Positions 16,040-24,618 of a DNA stretch of 41,314 nt are shown in pieces. Below the pieces are notes generated by a model. The model had not been told where the DNA came from. It worked only from the letters and a program-made list of their open reading frames with translations, and made no database searches. This DNA is from Planctomycetota bacterium (GTDB lineage Bacteria; Planctomycetota; UBA1135; UBA2386). Position 1 is the first letter of the stretch, and each line of letters starts with the position of its first letter. The stretch lies in NCBI GenBank assembly GCA_016793305.1, contig JAEUHU010000026.1:1-41314 (forward strand). The letters run 5' to 3'. Both the position numbers and the translations under genes were made by a program.

Positions 16040-17425
16040 TCAGCGGACCACTGGCAGACGATCCTCGGCGGCGTCTCGCGCGTTCTGCTGGAGAGGCGTG
16101 CCGCGCAGTTGCTCGGCGCGCGCCTCGACGGCGCGGAGCACCCGCAGCAGGTTCTCGCCGAGCACCTTGCGCACCGTCGCCTCGCTCTGGCCGGCGGCGA
16201 GCAACTCGTAGGTGAGGCGCGGCAGGAAGGTCGCGTCGTCGAGGCCCTCGGGTACGCACGGCACGCCGTCGAAATCGCTGCCGAGCCCGACGTGGTCGGG
16301 GCCGGCGATCGCCAGCGCGTGCAGCAGGTGGCCGACCAGCGTGGCGAGCTTCGGGCGCGCGACCGGTGGGAAGCGCTCGTCGAGCCTGGCGAGCGCCTCG
16401 GTGAGCTCCGGGCTGCCGGCGGCGAACTTGTCGCGCGCGGCCTTCTCCTGGATCCGCCGTGTCGCCTCGCGCGCCGAGCGGTTCTTCGCGTAGTCGGCGT
16501 CGAGGAAGCCGCAGTTGTAGTTCACCATCACCGCCCCGCCGTTCGCCGCGATCGCGCGCAGCATGTCGTCGGTGACGTTGCGCGGGTGCGGGCACAGCGC
16601 CCGCATCGAGCTGTGCGAGCAGATCACCGGCGCGGTGGTCAGCTTCAGCACGTCGGCGAACGTGCTGTCGCGCACGTGGCTGACGTCGACGATCATGCCG
16701 AGTCGGTTCATCTCGGCCACGACCTTCGCGCCGAGCCGGTTGAGTCCACCCCAACGCGGCTCGGCCGGTGCGCACGAATCGGCGAACTCGTTGTGGTTGG
16801 TGTGGGTCAGCGTCATGTAGCGCACGCCGAGCCGGTGGAAGAGGCGCAGCAGCGACAGCTCGCCCTCGATCGCATGGCCACCCTCGATGCCCATCAGGGC
16901 TGCGTGTCTGCCGGAGCGCACCGCGGCGAGCAGTTCGTCGGCGGTCGTGCACAGCGCCATCCGCTGCGGGTGGCGATCGACGGTGCGCACGAGGCCGTCG
17001 ATCATCTCGAGGGCGCGGCGCGCGCTGCCGTTCGGCGTGCCGGCCGGTTCTGGACGCGGCCAGTCGGCGTTGATGTCGACCGACGGGCCGGCGAACAGCG
17101 GCGCTTCGTCGCCGGAGAACCGGCTGTCGACGTAGATCGAGTAGAAGACCGCGTCGAGCCCACCGTCGTGCGCGCGCGGCAGGTCGACGTGGCCGTCGGC
17201 GGCGCGTTGCCCCATGTCGAAGTCGAAGTCGAGCACCCGCGAGGTCGTGTCGACGTGCGTGTCGATCAGGATCGCGTCGTGGTGCAGGGCCCAGGCCCGT
17301 TGCCAGAGGCCCGCTTCGTAGCCGGCGGGTGTCGGCGGGCAGGCCGGAGCCGGGTGTTGCTGGGCCGGCGAGAGCACGCAGCCCATGGCCGCGAGCAGGG
17401 GAACGAGAAGGGCGCCACGTCGCAT
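16040..17425 (-). CDS. Membrane dipeptidase lipoprotein (peptidase family M19)
   Basis: 461 residues. A lipobox (LAAMGC, Cys 16) predicts a lipid-anchored protein. The M19/renal dipeptidase fold is clear: DTHVD near residue 58 (first zinc ligands), MGIEGGHAIEG (bridging Glu), LTHTNHNEFADS, DVSHV and CSHSSMRALCPHPRN (zinc His residues), and GLGSDFDG (substrate-side Asp). Such enzymes cleave dipeptides, including those with D-residues at the C-terminus, so a role in peptide scavenging or wall-peptide turnover is likely. It is transcribed alone; upstream lies a 149-bp divergent gap with a GGCCGGCC inverted repeat. Confidence 0.93.
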   Translation of the reverse strand: MRRGALLVPLLAAMGCVLSPAQQHPAPACPPTPAGYEAGLWQRAWALHHDAILIDTHVDTTSRVLDFDFDMGQRAADGHVDLPRAHDGGLDAVFYSIYVDSRFSGDEAPLFAGPSVDINADWPRPEPAGTPNGSARRALEMIDGLVRTVDRHPQRMALCTTADELLAAVRSGRHAALMGIEGGHAIEGELSLLRLFHRLGVRYMTLTHTNHNEFADSCAPAEPRWGGLNRLGAKVVAEMNRLGMIVDVSHVRDSTFADVLKLTTAPVICSHSSMRALCPHPRNVTDDMLRAIAANGGAVMVNYNCGFLDADYAKNRSAREATRRIQEKAARDKFAAGSPELTEALARLDERFPPVARPKLATLVGHLLHALAIAGPDHVGLGSDFDGVPCVPEGLDDATFLPRLTYELLAAGQSEATVRKVLGENLLRVLRAVEARAEQLRGTPLQQNARDAAEDRLPVVR

Positions 17426-17450
17426 CCCGGCATCTTGGAGGTCCGCACCC

Positions 17451-17468
17451 GGCCGGCCAAGGCCGGCC
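17451..17468. repeat. Inverted repeat GGCCGGCC-AA-GGCCGGCC
   Basis: Two perfect 8-bp arms 2 nt apart in the gap between the dipeptidase and the metallophosphoesterase genes. In RNA the centre would open to a 4-6-nt loop. It may terminate readthrough, or be the kind of GC palindrome common in such genomes. Confidence 0.4.
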
Positions 17469-17560
17469 TCCGCGTCGCGATCTGCACGGCTTCGCCGGCA
17501 AGCCCGAGCGCTTGTTGCAGATTCGCCCCAGGCCCGTATGCAGGCATCCTGGCCAGCACC

Positions 17561-17566
17561 GAGGAA
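17561..17566 (+). promoter_or_regulatory. Ribosome binding site deciding a TTG start
   Basis: GAGGAA lies 8 nt before TTG CGT CTG TTC. The next codons give the canonical metallophosphoesterase beginning RLFAISDLHL, so TTG is the probable start although the frame is open further upstream. Confidence 0.7.
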
Positions 17567-17574
17567 CCCCTTCT

Positions 17575-18288
17575 TTGCGTCTGTTCGCGATCAGTGACCT
17601 GCATCTGAGCTTCGGCGTCGACAAGCCGATGGACATCTTCGGCCCGCAGTGGGTCGGTCACGCCGAGCGCATGCAGCGGGCCTGGGACGCGATGGTGGCT
17701 CCCGACGACTGGGTGCTGGTCGGCGGCGACACCTCGTGGGGTCTCGACCTCGCCGAGGCCAAGCCCGACCTCGACTGGCTCGGTGCCCGGCCCGGCACCA
17801 AGATCCTGATCAAGGGCAACCACTGCACGTGGTGGCAGTCGCGCAGCAAGGTCGAGAAGGTGCTGCACCCGTCGATCCGGCTGTTGCAGAACGACGCCGT
17901 GCTGATGCCCGACGACACGGTCGTGGTCGGCACGAGGCTCTGGGACCCGCCGGATGCGCCGTGGGCCGACGCGCAGTCGGCGACGGTGTTCGCGCGCGAG
18001 CTCGAACGCTTCAAGCTGTCGATCCAGGCCGGGCGAAAGCTCGGCGGCTGCGTGCCAGGCGGCAAGCGCACGCTCGCCCTCGTGCACTATCCACCGCGCT
18101 ACAGCGACGGACGCGAGACCGGCGCCGTGCCGCTGCTGAAGGAGGCCTGCGCGCAGGTCTGCGTCTACGGCCACCTGCACGGCAAGGACCACAAGTACGG
18201 CTTCCAGGGCACAGCCGACGGGATCCGCTACTACCTGGCCTCGGTCGACGCGATCGACTTCCAGCCGATCCCGGTCGCGTTCCCGTGA
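17575..18288 (+). CDS. Metallophosphoesterase (calcineurin-like, COG1768 type)
   Basis: 237 residues, a single-domain cytoplasmic phosphoesterase. Motifs in order: ISDLHLSFGVDKPMDIFG (DxH), VGGDTSWG (GGD), IKGNHCTWW (GNH), LALVHYPPRY (H), and YGHLHGKDH (GHxH). The overall pattern, with DKPMDIFG and KGNHxxWW, matches a predicted phosphohydrolase family also found in Firmicutes. The usual Asp/Glu after GNH is Cys here; the metal-binding Asn and His are kept. The real substrate is unknown. It starts at TTG with a good ribosome binding site. The following lipoprotein gene is 56 nt away and may be co-transcribed. Confidence 0.9.
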   Translation: MRLFAISDLHLSFGVDKPMDIFGPQWVGHAERMQRAWDAMVAPDDWVLVGGDTSWGLDLAEAKPDLDWLGARPGTKILIKGNHCTWWQSRSKVEKVLHPSIRLLQNDAVLMPDDTVVVGTRLWDPPDAPWADAQSATVFARELERFKLSIQAGRKLGGCVPGGKRTLALVHYPPRYSDGRETGAVPLLKEACAQVCVYGHLHGKDHKYGFQGTADGIRYYLASVDAIDFQPIPVAFP

Positions 18289-18344
18289 TGGCGCGCGGCG
18301 GCGCGGCTGGCGTCGTGCTGCGGCGTTCGGCATCCTGACGCGTG

Positions 18345-19004
18345 ATGCTGCGAACGTCCGCCGTCGTCGCCCTGCTCGCCCTCACCGCCTGCCAGTCGCC
18401 TCCGTCGCCGCGGCAACTGCCGGAGGGGCACGGCCGCGGCGTGGTCGCCGTCGATGCGACTCCACCGGCCGGGGCGCCGACCTGGGCCGCACCCGCCCTG
18501 CGGATCGGCGATCGCTTCACCCTGCAGCGCGGCGATGACGCGCGGGCGTCGTTCGAGATCGTCGGCAGGCTGCCCGATGCCTACCTGATCGACGGCGGAG
18601 CCGGTCCCGGTGGCTTCCAGTTGCGGCGCGGACTCGACCTCTCCTACCAGGGCGAGTTCTCCGCGAACGGCGAGCCGCTGCACGTGCTGAGCCCGGCCGA
18701 CGTGCGCTACCACTGGCCGCTGTGGGTCGGCAAGCGCTGGCGATGCGAGTTCGTCGATCGCACGGTCGGCGGCCCGGCGATGCCGGTCGAGGTCGCCTAC
18801 CACGTCGAAGCGGTCGAGACGACGACGGTGCCGGCCGGCACGTTCGAGACGCTGCGCATCGTCCGGCACGAGCGCCGTCGCACCAGCCAGGGTCCATCGC
18901 GGCTGCGCACGCAGCTCACCTGGTACGCGCCGTCCGTCGGCAGCGAAGTGCGCCAGCTCGTCGACGGCGAACTGTTCGAGCTGGTCGCCGTCGAGCGGCT
19001 CTGA
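18345..19004 (+). CDS. Lipoprotein of unknown function
   Basis: 219 residues with a clear lipobox (LLALTAC, Cys 16). ATG was chosen over the GTG directly before it. The mature part is beta-rich, with WPLWVGKRWRCEFVDR followed by VEVAYHVEAVETTTVPAGTFETLRIVRHERR. The VPAGTFxxxRI segment is typical of DUF3108-like or periplasmic beta-barrel-like lipoproteins that carry a conversion of the type 'extra cost by accumulated reading of colour' in no known way; I can only say that it is a beta-rich periplasmic protein. It is convergent with the DUF3332-like gene, two nt apart. Confidence 0.75.
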   Translation: MLRTSAVVALLALTACQSPPSPRQLPEGHGRGVVAVDATPPAGAPTWAAPALRIGDRFTLQRGDDARASFEIVGRLPDAYLIDGGAGPGGFQLRRGLDLSYQGEFSANGEPLHVLSPADVRYHWPLWVGKRWRCEFVDRTVGGPAMPVEVAYHVEAVETTTVPAGTFETLRIVRHERRRTSQGPSRLRTQLTWYAPSVGSEVRQLVDGELFELVAVERL

Positions 19005-19006
19005 GG

Positions 19007-19351
19007 TCAGCGTTCGATCCGCGTCCAACGGGCGCGGCCGAGCCACAGGCTCTGCATGCGGCCGTCGGTCGTCTCGACCGGCAGGTGCTCGTAGCCGGTG
19101 CCGGCGTTGTCCCACACGTCGCCGAACCAGAATGCCCACGGATCGGTGATCAGCGTGTCGACGGCGAACGCGCCGAGCGTCGCCACCGGGATCACCGGCA
19201 CGAGCCACAGCACCGCGTTCCAGCGCGGGCTGTTCGCGTACATCGCGTGGTCCCAGTCGTCGACCGAACGGCGCAGCTGGTGGGGACCGGCGGTGCAGCC
19301 GGCCAGCAGGGCGGCGAGCAGCGAGAACGAAGCGATCGGGCGAAGGCGCAT
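19007..19351 (-). CDS. DUF3332-like small lipoprotein
   Basis: 114 residues with lipobox LLAGC (Cys 19). The mature part, RRSVDDWDHAMYANS then LVPVIPVATLGAFAVDTLITDPWAFWFGDV, follows the DUF3332 pattern (a W-containing helix, a hydrophobic segment with IxP and an AD-like site, then FW.G). The hydrophobic stretch at about 45-65 could cross a membrane. Function unknown for the family. The putative -10 is 6 nt from the ATG, so the mRNA may be leaderless. Confidence 0.75.
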   Translation of the reverse strand: MRLRPIASFSLLAALLAGCTAGPHQLRRSVDDWDHAMYANSPRWNAVLWLVPVIPVATLGAFAVDTLITDPWAFWFGDVWDNAGTGYEHLPVETTDGRMQSLWLGRARWTRIER

Positions 19352-19357
19352 GCCGGC

Positions 19358-19363
19358 ACGTTA
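19358..19363 (-). promoter_or_regulatory. Putative -10 element (TAACGT), nearly leaderless
   Basis: On the reverse strand GCTAACGT ends 6 nt before the ATG. Transcription starting about 7 nt downstream would begin at the start codon. Confidence 0.45.
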
Positions 19364-19398
19364 GCGCGCCGGTGGGTGTCGCTCATCCGTGGGCCATC

Positions 19399-19665
19399 TC
19401 AGAACGCTCGACTGACGAGCCAGGCGCCGCCGAGCACCAGGGCACCGGCGAGCGCTCCGTACCACGGCTCGATTCGTCCGAACCAGGCGCCGGCGCCGAT
19501 CGCGGCGATCAGCACCCCGACACGCAGCAGCCACCACAGCGGGTCGTTCAGGCCAGGCACGTCGACGACCCGCTGGCAGTGCGGGCACTTGACGAGCCCG
19601 CCGAGCTGGTCGCGGCCCGGTTCGAACGAGTGCTTGCAGTGCGGGCAGGTGATCGGTTCGAGCAT
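19399..19665 (-). CDS. Zinc-ribbon membrane protein
   Basis: 88 residues. Residues 5-33 form a zinc ribbon with four Cys ligands, CPHC (7, 10) and CPHC (27, 30). Two hydrophobic segments follow (about 45-62 WLLRVGVLIAAIGAGAWF and 69-86 ALAGALVLGGAWLVSRAF), so the ribbon faces the cytoplasm or the membrane surface. Function unknown. It lies 30 nt downstream of the LURP-one-like gene on the same strand and is probably co-transcribed with it. Confidence 0.8.
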   Translation of the reverse strand: MLEPITCPHCKHSFEPGRDQLGGLVKCPHCQRVVDVPGLNDPLWWLLRVGVLIAAIGAGAWFGRIEPWYGALAGALVLGGAWLVSRAF

Positions 19666-19695
19666 GGCTTGGCGATCCGTTCCCGATCCGCGCCG

Positions 19696-20271
19696 TCAGT
19701 TGCTCTGACGACCTTCGATGGCGGCGATCAACACCGCCGACGCGAACACGAGGCGCCGGTCGACTTCGCAGTCGGCCTGGACCGTGACCTCGAGGCTGTA
19801 GACGAACGGGTTCCAGCGCTGCTTCAGGGTCGCGCACGAGCGCTTCGCCGTCTGCAGGTGGAACTTCTGCGGCACCAGGTTGCTGAGGAACCGGCGGAAC
19901 AGCGCCATCGCCGCGCTGTCCTCCTCGACCTTGCCGATCGGCTTGTCGTCGGCGTCGAGCACTTCCCAGCTGTCGCGCAGGATCGACTTGAAGCCGCGCC
20001 GCCGCAGCGCGCCGACCTTCTGTTGCGTCTGGCTGTCGACGACGTCGAAGCAGGCGCTGAAGTCGACGATCTGGCGGGCGCGGATCCACAGCAGTTCGCG
20101 CGTCTGCGCCTCGTCGGCGAACAGGCGGATGTCCTCGCGCAGCTTGAACGCCTTCTGGTTGCAGTACGCGACGATGCGCTCGCCGTCGTAGACGTGGAAG
20201 CTCGCGCCGAACACCTTCAGCACCTTGCGCCGCAGCCGGTAGGTGCCCAGATCCCAGGGTTGGTTGCTCAT
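19696..20271 (-). CDS. LURP-one-related / phospholipid-scramblase-like protein
   Basis: 191 residues, one beta-barrel domain with a central helix. YRLRRKVLKVFGASFHVYDGERIVAYCNQKAFKLREDIRLFADEAQTRELLWIRARQIVDFSACFDVVDSQTQQKVGALRRRGFKSILRDSWEVLD is the conserved pattern of the LURP-one-related/YxjI-like family. No signal peptide; the protein is probably cytoplasmic or membrane-associated. Biochemical role in bacteria unknown; scramblase activity is not shown by the sequence. A TACGGT -10-like element lies 41 nt before the ATG. The downstream zinc-ribbon gene probably belongs to the same transcript. Confidence 0.85.
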   Translation of the reverse strand: MSNQPWDLGTYRLRRKVLKVFGASFHVYDGERIVAYCNQKAFKLREDIRLFADEAQTRELLWIRARQIVDFSACFDVVDSQTQQKVGALRRRGFKSILRDSWEVLDADDKPIGKVEEDSAAMALFRRFLSNLVPQKFHLQTAKRSCATLKQRWNPFVYSLEVTVQADCEVDRRLVFASAVLIAAIEGRQSN

Positions 20272-20312
20272 GTGGTCTCTGCGCGGGGCGTCTCCGTCCC
20301 CGAGCGGTCGGC

Positions 20313-20318
20313 ACCGTA
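20313..20318 (-). promoter_or_regulatory. Putative -10 element (TACGGT)
   Basis: Found on the reverse strand as CTACGGT, 41 nt before the LURP-one-like ATG. Weaker than the other elements because of the distance. Confidence 0.25.
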
Positions 20319-20379
20319 GTGCGGCGATGCGGTCGTGTCGATGTAGACGACGCCGCGGATGGGGTGGTTCCGTGGTCGA

Positions 20380-20961
20380 TCAGCCGTCGACGCGCGCGGC
20401 CACGCGGCGCGCGGTGCGCAGCAGGCGTCCGTCGAGGCCGATGCGCAGCAGGTGGGCCGCACCGGACCGTTCGCGCACCAGCAGCGACCAGTGCTCCTCT
20501 TGGTGCGGGCCCGAGACGATCCAGGCCTCTTCGACGCGCGGCGCCTTGGCCGCGGCGGTGGCCAGCACGTCCTGCGGCACCTCGGTCATCGGCACGGTGT
20601 GGGCGCGCTCCAGCACCCCGCCGTCGCCGTCGACCAGCACCGAGCGGCGGTGCAGCGGTTCGGCGTAGACCTTCTCGACCCGGTGGCCACGGCCGCGTGG
20701 GCCCCACTCGACCCCGGCGAACGTGATCTCGCCGTCCGGGGCGACGGCCAGCAGGGTGGTGCGCACGTTCGGCGGCAGCAGGTCGGGGGACAGCGGGGCC
20801 GCGACGGCGACCAGTTCGCCACCGGCGAATTCGAGCCGGGCCTCGCTGTGCGGCGGTACGTCGGCCAGGGCCGCGACGAAGTCGGGCGCCGGGACCGGGG
20901 CCGAGGCGCAGGCTGCGAGCAGCAGCGGGAGGAGGCGGCGGGGTGCTCGGAGCGAGGGCAT
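20380..20961 (-). CDS. Lipoprotein of unknown function
   Basis: 193 residues with lipobox LLLAAC (Cys 18). The mature part is beta-rich: SEARLEFAGGELVAVAAP, ITFAGVEWGPRGRGHRVEKVYAEPLHRRSVLVDGDGG, then a helix TEVPQDVLATAAAKAP and EEAWIVSGP. The last two resemble a PepSY/KGK-like 'calculated from gradient' unit, but I do not recognise a family with confidence. It is a single gene divergent from the cyclodeaminase-family gene. Confidence 0.7.
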   Translation of the reverse strand: MPSLRAPRRLLPLLLAACASAPVPAPDFVAALADVPPHSEARLEFAGGELVAVAAPLSPDLLPPNVRTTLLAVAPDGEITFAGVEWGPRGRGHRVEKVYAEPLHRRSVLVDGDGGVLERAHTVPMTEVPQDVLATAAAKAPRVEEAWIVSGPHQEEHWSLLVRERSGAAHLLRIGLDGRLLRTARRVAARVDG

Positions 20962-21047
20962 CGGGGCACTTTCTCCCTGCCGACGTCCCGCGCAAGCGGG
21001 CGGAGCCTTGATCCGTCCGGCCCGCCGCCGAGACTCAGCCGTTCCGC

Positions 21048-21671
21048 ATGATCCACCAATCCTTCGCGCAGATCGTCGACTCGCTCGCCGCCAAGACCCC
21101 GACCCCCGGGGGCGGTGCCGCCGCGGCGATGTCCGGGTGCATGGGCACGGCCCTGTTCCTGATGGTCGTCCGCTTCTCGCGCGGCAAGAAGGCCAACGTC
21201 GATCGCGAGGGCGATCTGCAGCAGGCCGAGACGCTGCTCGAGGACCACCTGAAGCGCTTGCTGCCGATGGCCGAACGCGACTGCCGCTCGTTCGACCTGG
21301 TGTCGGCGGCCTACGGCATGCCGAAGGACACCGACGAGCAGAAGAAGCTCCGCGAGAAGGCGATCCAGGAGGCGATGGTCGGCGCGATGGTGGTGCCGGA
21401 GGAGACGCTCTGCATGGTGCGCGACGTGTTCGTCGGCATGGAGCGGGTGGTCGGCTGCATCGGCAAGGCGATCGTCAGCGACCTCGCCGCCGGGGGCGCC
21501 CTGCTGCTCGCGGCCGCCGAAGGCGCCTACCTGAACGTGCGCATCAACGCGGCCTTCCTCACCAACCGCGAGCTCGCCGACGGCACGATGGCCCGCGCCA
21601 ACGCCGTGCTCGCCGAAGCCCGGCGCCATCAGACCGCCATCGCCGTGTCCGTCGACAAGATGCTCGCATGA
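21048..21671 (+). CDS. Formiminotransferase-cyclodeaminase-family protein (cyclodeaminase/cyclohydrolase)
   Basis: 207 residues, an all-helical single-domain protein. The N-terminal FAQIVDSLAAKTPTPGGGAAAAMSGCMGTAL is the family's signature (the PxPGGGxxxA segment near residues 17-26 binds the folate). Related single-domain proteins include FchA methenyl-tetrahydrofolate cyclohydrolase and the cyclodeaminase half of FTCD, so a one-carbon folate role is likely; which of the two reactions cannot be decided here. The stop overlaps the gpmI start (ATGA). Confidence 0.88.
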   Translation: MIHQSFAQIVDSLAAKTPTPGGGAAAAMSGCMGTALFLMVVRFSRGKKANVDREGDLQQAETLLEDHLKRLLPMAERDCRSFDLVSAAYGMPKDTDEQKKLREKAIQEAMVGAMVVPEETLCMVRDVFVGMERVVGCIGKAIVSDLAAGGALLLAAAEGAYLNVRINAAFLTNRELADGTMARANAVLAEARRHQTAIAVSVDKMLA

Positions 21672-23212
21672 AGCCGCAACGTCCGCCGCTGCTCCTGTGC
21701 GTGCTCGACGGCTTCGGCGAAGCCGCGCCCGGCCCGGGCAACGCCATCCACGCCGCCGCGCCGCGCTTCTGGTTCGACCTGAAGCAGAAGGCGGCGACGA
21801 CCCTGCTCGAGGCCAGCGGCGAGGACGTCGGCCTGCCGTGCGGGCTGATGGGCAACTCCGAGGTCGGGCACCTGAACATCGGGGCCGGCCGGGTCGTCTA
21901 CCAGGAGATCACCCGCATCGACCGCGAGATCCGCGAGGGTCGCTTCCAGCAGAACGCGGCGCTGCGTTCGGCGATCGACCACGCACTGCGCCGGAAGGGC
22001 ACGCTGCACCTGTTCGGGCTGTGCAGCGACGGCGGCGTGCACAGCAGCGACCAGCACCTGCACGCCCTGCTGAAGATGGCGAAGGCCGCGGGCCTGTCCG
22101 GCGACCGGGTCGTGCTGCACGCGTTCCTCGACGGGCGCGACACGCCGCCGCGCTCGGCACTGCCGTACGTGCAGAAGATCGAGCAGTGGATGGGCGAACT
22201 CGGAGTCGGCCGCATCGGCTCGGTGATCGGTCGCTACTACGCGATGGATCGCGACAAGCGCTGGGAGCGTGTGCAGCAGGCCTACGAGACGCTGACGCTC
22301 GGCAGCGGCGCCGTGGCGAAGACCGCGAAGGGGGCGATCGAAGCCTCCTACGCGAACAACGTCGGCGACGAGTTCGTGCTGCCGACGGTGATCGGTTCGC
22401 CCGACCACGGCCGCGTGCGCAGCGACGACGCGGTGATCTTCTTCAACTTCCGAACGGATCGTGCGCGCCAGCTGACCGACGCGTTCGTCGGCACCGACTT
22501 CCAGGGCTTCCCGCGCGCGACGGTGCCGCAGGTGCACTTCGTGACGATGACGCGCTACCGCGAAGGGCTGCCCTGCCCGGTCGCGTTCGCGCCGCAGAGC
22601 CTCGACGGCATCTTCCCGCAGGTGATCAGCCAGGCGGGCATGCGCCAGCTGCGCATCGCCGAGACCGAGAAGTACGCGCACGTGACGTTCTTCTTCTCCG
22701 GCGGCGACGAGAAGGAGCTGCCCGGCGAACGGCGGGTGCTGATCCCGAGCCCGAAGGTCGCCACCTACGACCTGCAGCCGGAGATGTCGGCCGTGCCGGT
22801 GACCGACGCGCTGCTGCAGGAGCTCGCCTCCGGGCAGCGGCCCGACGTCACCGTCCTGAACTTCGCCAATGCCGACATGGTCGGCCACAGCGGCATCCTG
22901 CCGGCGGCGGTGCAGGCCGTGCGGACCATCGACCAGTGCCTGTCGCGCATCGTGCCGGCGTACCTCGCCCTCGGCGGGACCGTCGCGATCACCGCCGACC
23001 ACGGCAACGTCGAGATGATGATCGACCCGGTGACCGGGGAACCGCACACCGCGCACACCACCAACCCGGTGCCGTTCGTGGTCGCCGGCGAGGCGGTGCG
23101 CGGCCGCTCGCTGAAGGGCGGCGGGCGGCTGTGCGACATCGCGACGACGCTGCTGCCGTTGCTGGGGCTGCCGAAGACGCCGGGCATGGACGGCGTGGAC
23201 CTGTTCGCATGA
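21668..23212 (+). CDS. gpmI: 2,3-bisphosphoglycerate-independent phosphoglycerate mutase
   Basis: 514 residues, the normal iPGM length. It interconverts 3- and 2-phosphoglycerate in glycolysis and gluconeogenesis using two metal ions. The alkaline-phosphatase-like core begins LLLCVLDGFG (Asp 14) with the catalytic Ser 64 in LMGNSEVGHLNIGAGR. The phosphotransferase domain follows (HLFGLCSDGGVHSS, HAFLDGRDTPP, GRYYAMDRDKRWER). The metal-binding part returns near the end (NFANADMVGHSG, ITADHGNVE, HTTNPVPFVV). It overlaps both neighbours by 4 nt, in a chain running into a peptidase gene. Confidence 0.97.
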   Translation: MKPQRPPLLLCVLDGFGEAAPGPGNAIHAAAPRFWFDLKQKAATTLLEASGEDVGLPCGLMGNSEVGHLNIGAGRVVYQEITRIDREIREGRFQQNAALRSAIDHALRRKGTLHLFGLCSDGGVHSSDQHLHALLKMAKAAGLSGDRVVLHAFLDGRDTPPRSALPYVQKIEQWMGELGVGRIGSVIGRYYAMDRDKRWERVQQAYETLTLGSGAVAKTAKGAIEASYANNVGDEFVLPTVIGSPDHGRVRSDDAVIFFNFRTDRARQLTDAFVGTDFQGFPRATVPQVHFVTMTRYREGLPCPVAFAPQSLDGIFPQVISQAGMRQLRIAETEKYAHVTFFFSGGDEKELPGERRVLIPSPKVATYDLQPEMSAVPVTDALLQELASGQRPDVTVLNFANADMVGHSGILPAAVQAVRTIDQCLSRIVPAYLALGGTVAITADHGNVEMMIDPVTGEPHTAHTTNPVPFVVAGEAVRGRSLKGGGRLCDIATTLLPLLGLPKTPGMDGVDLFA

Positions 23213-24618
23213 ACGGCGGGTGCTGCGCGTTCGTCGTGGCCGTGCTCGGCACGGCCGTGTCCCTCGTGGCCCAGGAGCCGCAGCCGCCGGCCGCGGTCGC
23301 CCCACGCGACGTGCGGCTCGGCATCGCCGAAGCACTGGCCGCGGTCGACGCCGCGCGCATCGAAGCCGATGTGCGGGCCCTGGTCGGCTTCGGCACACGG
23401 CACGTGCTGTCGCGCACCGACAGCGAGACCGAGGGCACGGGGGCGGCGCGGCGTTGGCTCACGCGACGCTTCGAGGCGATCGCTGCGGCCACCGGTGGCC
23501 GGCTCGTCGTCGAGCAGCAGGCCGAGACCGTGCCGTGTGCGCGCTCGGGCATGCCGACGTCGATACCGATCGTCAACGTGCTGGCGACGCTGCGGGGCAG
23601 CAGTGACCCGCAGCGGGTCTACGTGGTAGGTGGGCACTACGACTCGCGCAACGGCCGCGGCGAGGACGGCGAACAGGCCGCCCCAGGAGCGGTGGACGAC
23701 GCGTCGGGCACCGCGGTCGCCCTCGAGGTGTGCCGCGTGCTCGCCGGCAGCTCGTTCCCGGCGACGATCGTGTTCGCCGCCTACGACGGCGAGGAACAGG
23801 GCCTGCTCGGTTCGCGCGCGCACGCGCAGCTGCTCGCCGAGCGGCAGGCGCGTGTCGACGGCATGCTCGGTTGCGACGTGGTCGGCAACACGCTCGGCAT
23901 GGACGGCCAGCGCTTCGACCGCAGCGTGCGCTGCTTCAGCTACGCGCCGAGCGGCAACGACAGCTACGGCCGCAGTCTCGCACGCGCCGTGACGCGGGCC
24001 GGCCGCGAACACGTGCCCGGCTTCGACGTGATGCTGGTGCTGCGCGGCGATCGCTACGGGCGCGGCGGCGACCACCGCTCGTTCTTCGACCAGGGCTTCC
24101 CGGCGGTGCGGCTCACCGAGCCGCGCGAGGACTTCTCGCGACAGCACGCCGACGTCGGCCAGCGCGATGGCGCCCCCTACGGCGACGTGCCTGAGTTCTG
24201 CGACTTCGCCTACACCGCGAACGTGGCCCGCGTGGTCGCGGCGACGCTGTTCGAGCTCGCTTCGGCACCGCCGCCGCCGCGCGTGATCGGCGCGCAGCTG
24301 CGCCGCGATCGCTACGACACCGAACTGGTCTACGAGCTGCCCGCTGGTGCTTCCGGCTGTGAGTTCGTCTGGCGCGCCACCACCGAGGCCGACTGGACGC
24401 ACGTGGTCGCGGCTGCGGACGCGAAGCCGCGGGCCACGCCGACCGGCCGCTGGCTCGCGACCCTGCCGGGCGTCTGCCTCGACGACGTGGTCGTCGGCGT
24501 GCGTTCGCTCGGCGCCGACGGCAGCCGCAGCCGGGTCGCGACGCCGCCCGAGCCCGACCGGTTCGAACAACGCCCACGACGCAGCACCGCCGACCCGGCG
24601 AGCGAGGAGAACCGATGA
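23209..24618 (+). CDS. Secreted M28-family zinc aminopeptidase
   Basis: 469 residues. The signal peptide is residues 1-21 (FVVAVLGTAVSLVAQ). The M28 catalytic domain spans about 45-330: zinc ligand His 143 (VVGGHYDS), bridging Asp 163 (GAVDDASGTA), catalytic Glu 195 and ligand Glu 196 (YDGEEQGLLGS), Asp 223 (GCDVVGN), and His 289 (GGDHRSFFDQGFPAVR). A beta-rich C-terminal region of about 100 residues follows (PPRVIGAQLRRDRYDTELVYELP ... DDVVVGVRSLGADG), likely a fibronectin-III-like fold. It probably releases amino acids from peptides outside the cytoplasm. Both ends overlap neighbours by 4 nt. Confidence 0.93.
   Translation: MNGGCCAFVVAVLGTAVSLVAQEPQPPAAVAPRDVRLGIAEALAAVDAARIEADVRALVGFGTRHVLSRTDSETEGTGAARRWLTRRFEAIAAATGGRLVVEQQAETVPCARSGMPTSIPIVNVLATLRGSSDPQRVYVVGGHYDSRNGRGEDGEQAAPGAVDDASGTAVALEVCRVLAGSSFPATIVFAAYDGEEQGLLGSRAHAQLLAERQARVDGMLGCDVVGNTLGMDGQRFDRSVRCFSYAPSGNDSYGRSLARAVTRAGREHVPGFDVMLVLRGDRYGRGGDHRSFFDQGFPAVRLTEPREDFSRQHADVGQRDGAPYGDVPEFCDFAYTANVARVVAATLFELASAPPPPRVIGAQLRRDRYDTELVYELPAGASGCEFVWRATTEADWTHVVAAADAKPRATPTGRWLATLPGVCLDDVVVGVRSLGADGSRSRVATPPEPDRFEQRPRRSTADPASEENR

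Noticed and set aside
21629..23398. 589-codon reverse frame
   Set aside because: Antisense to gpmI; no recognisable protein features.
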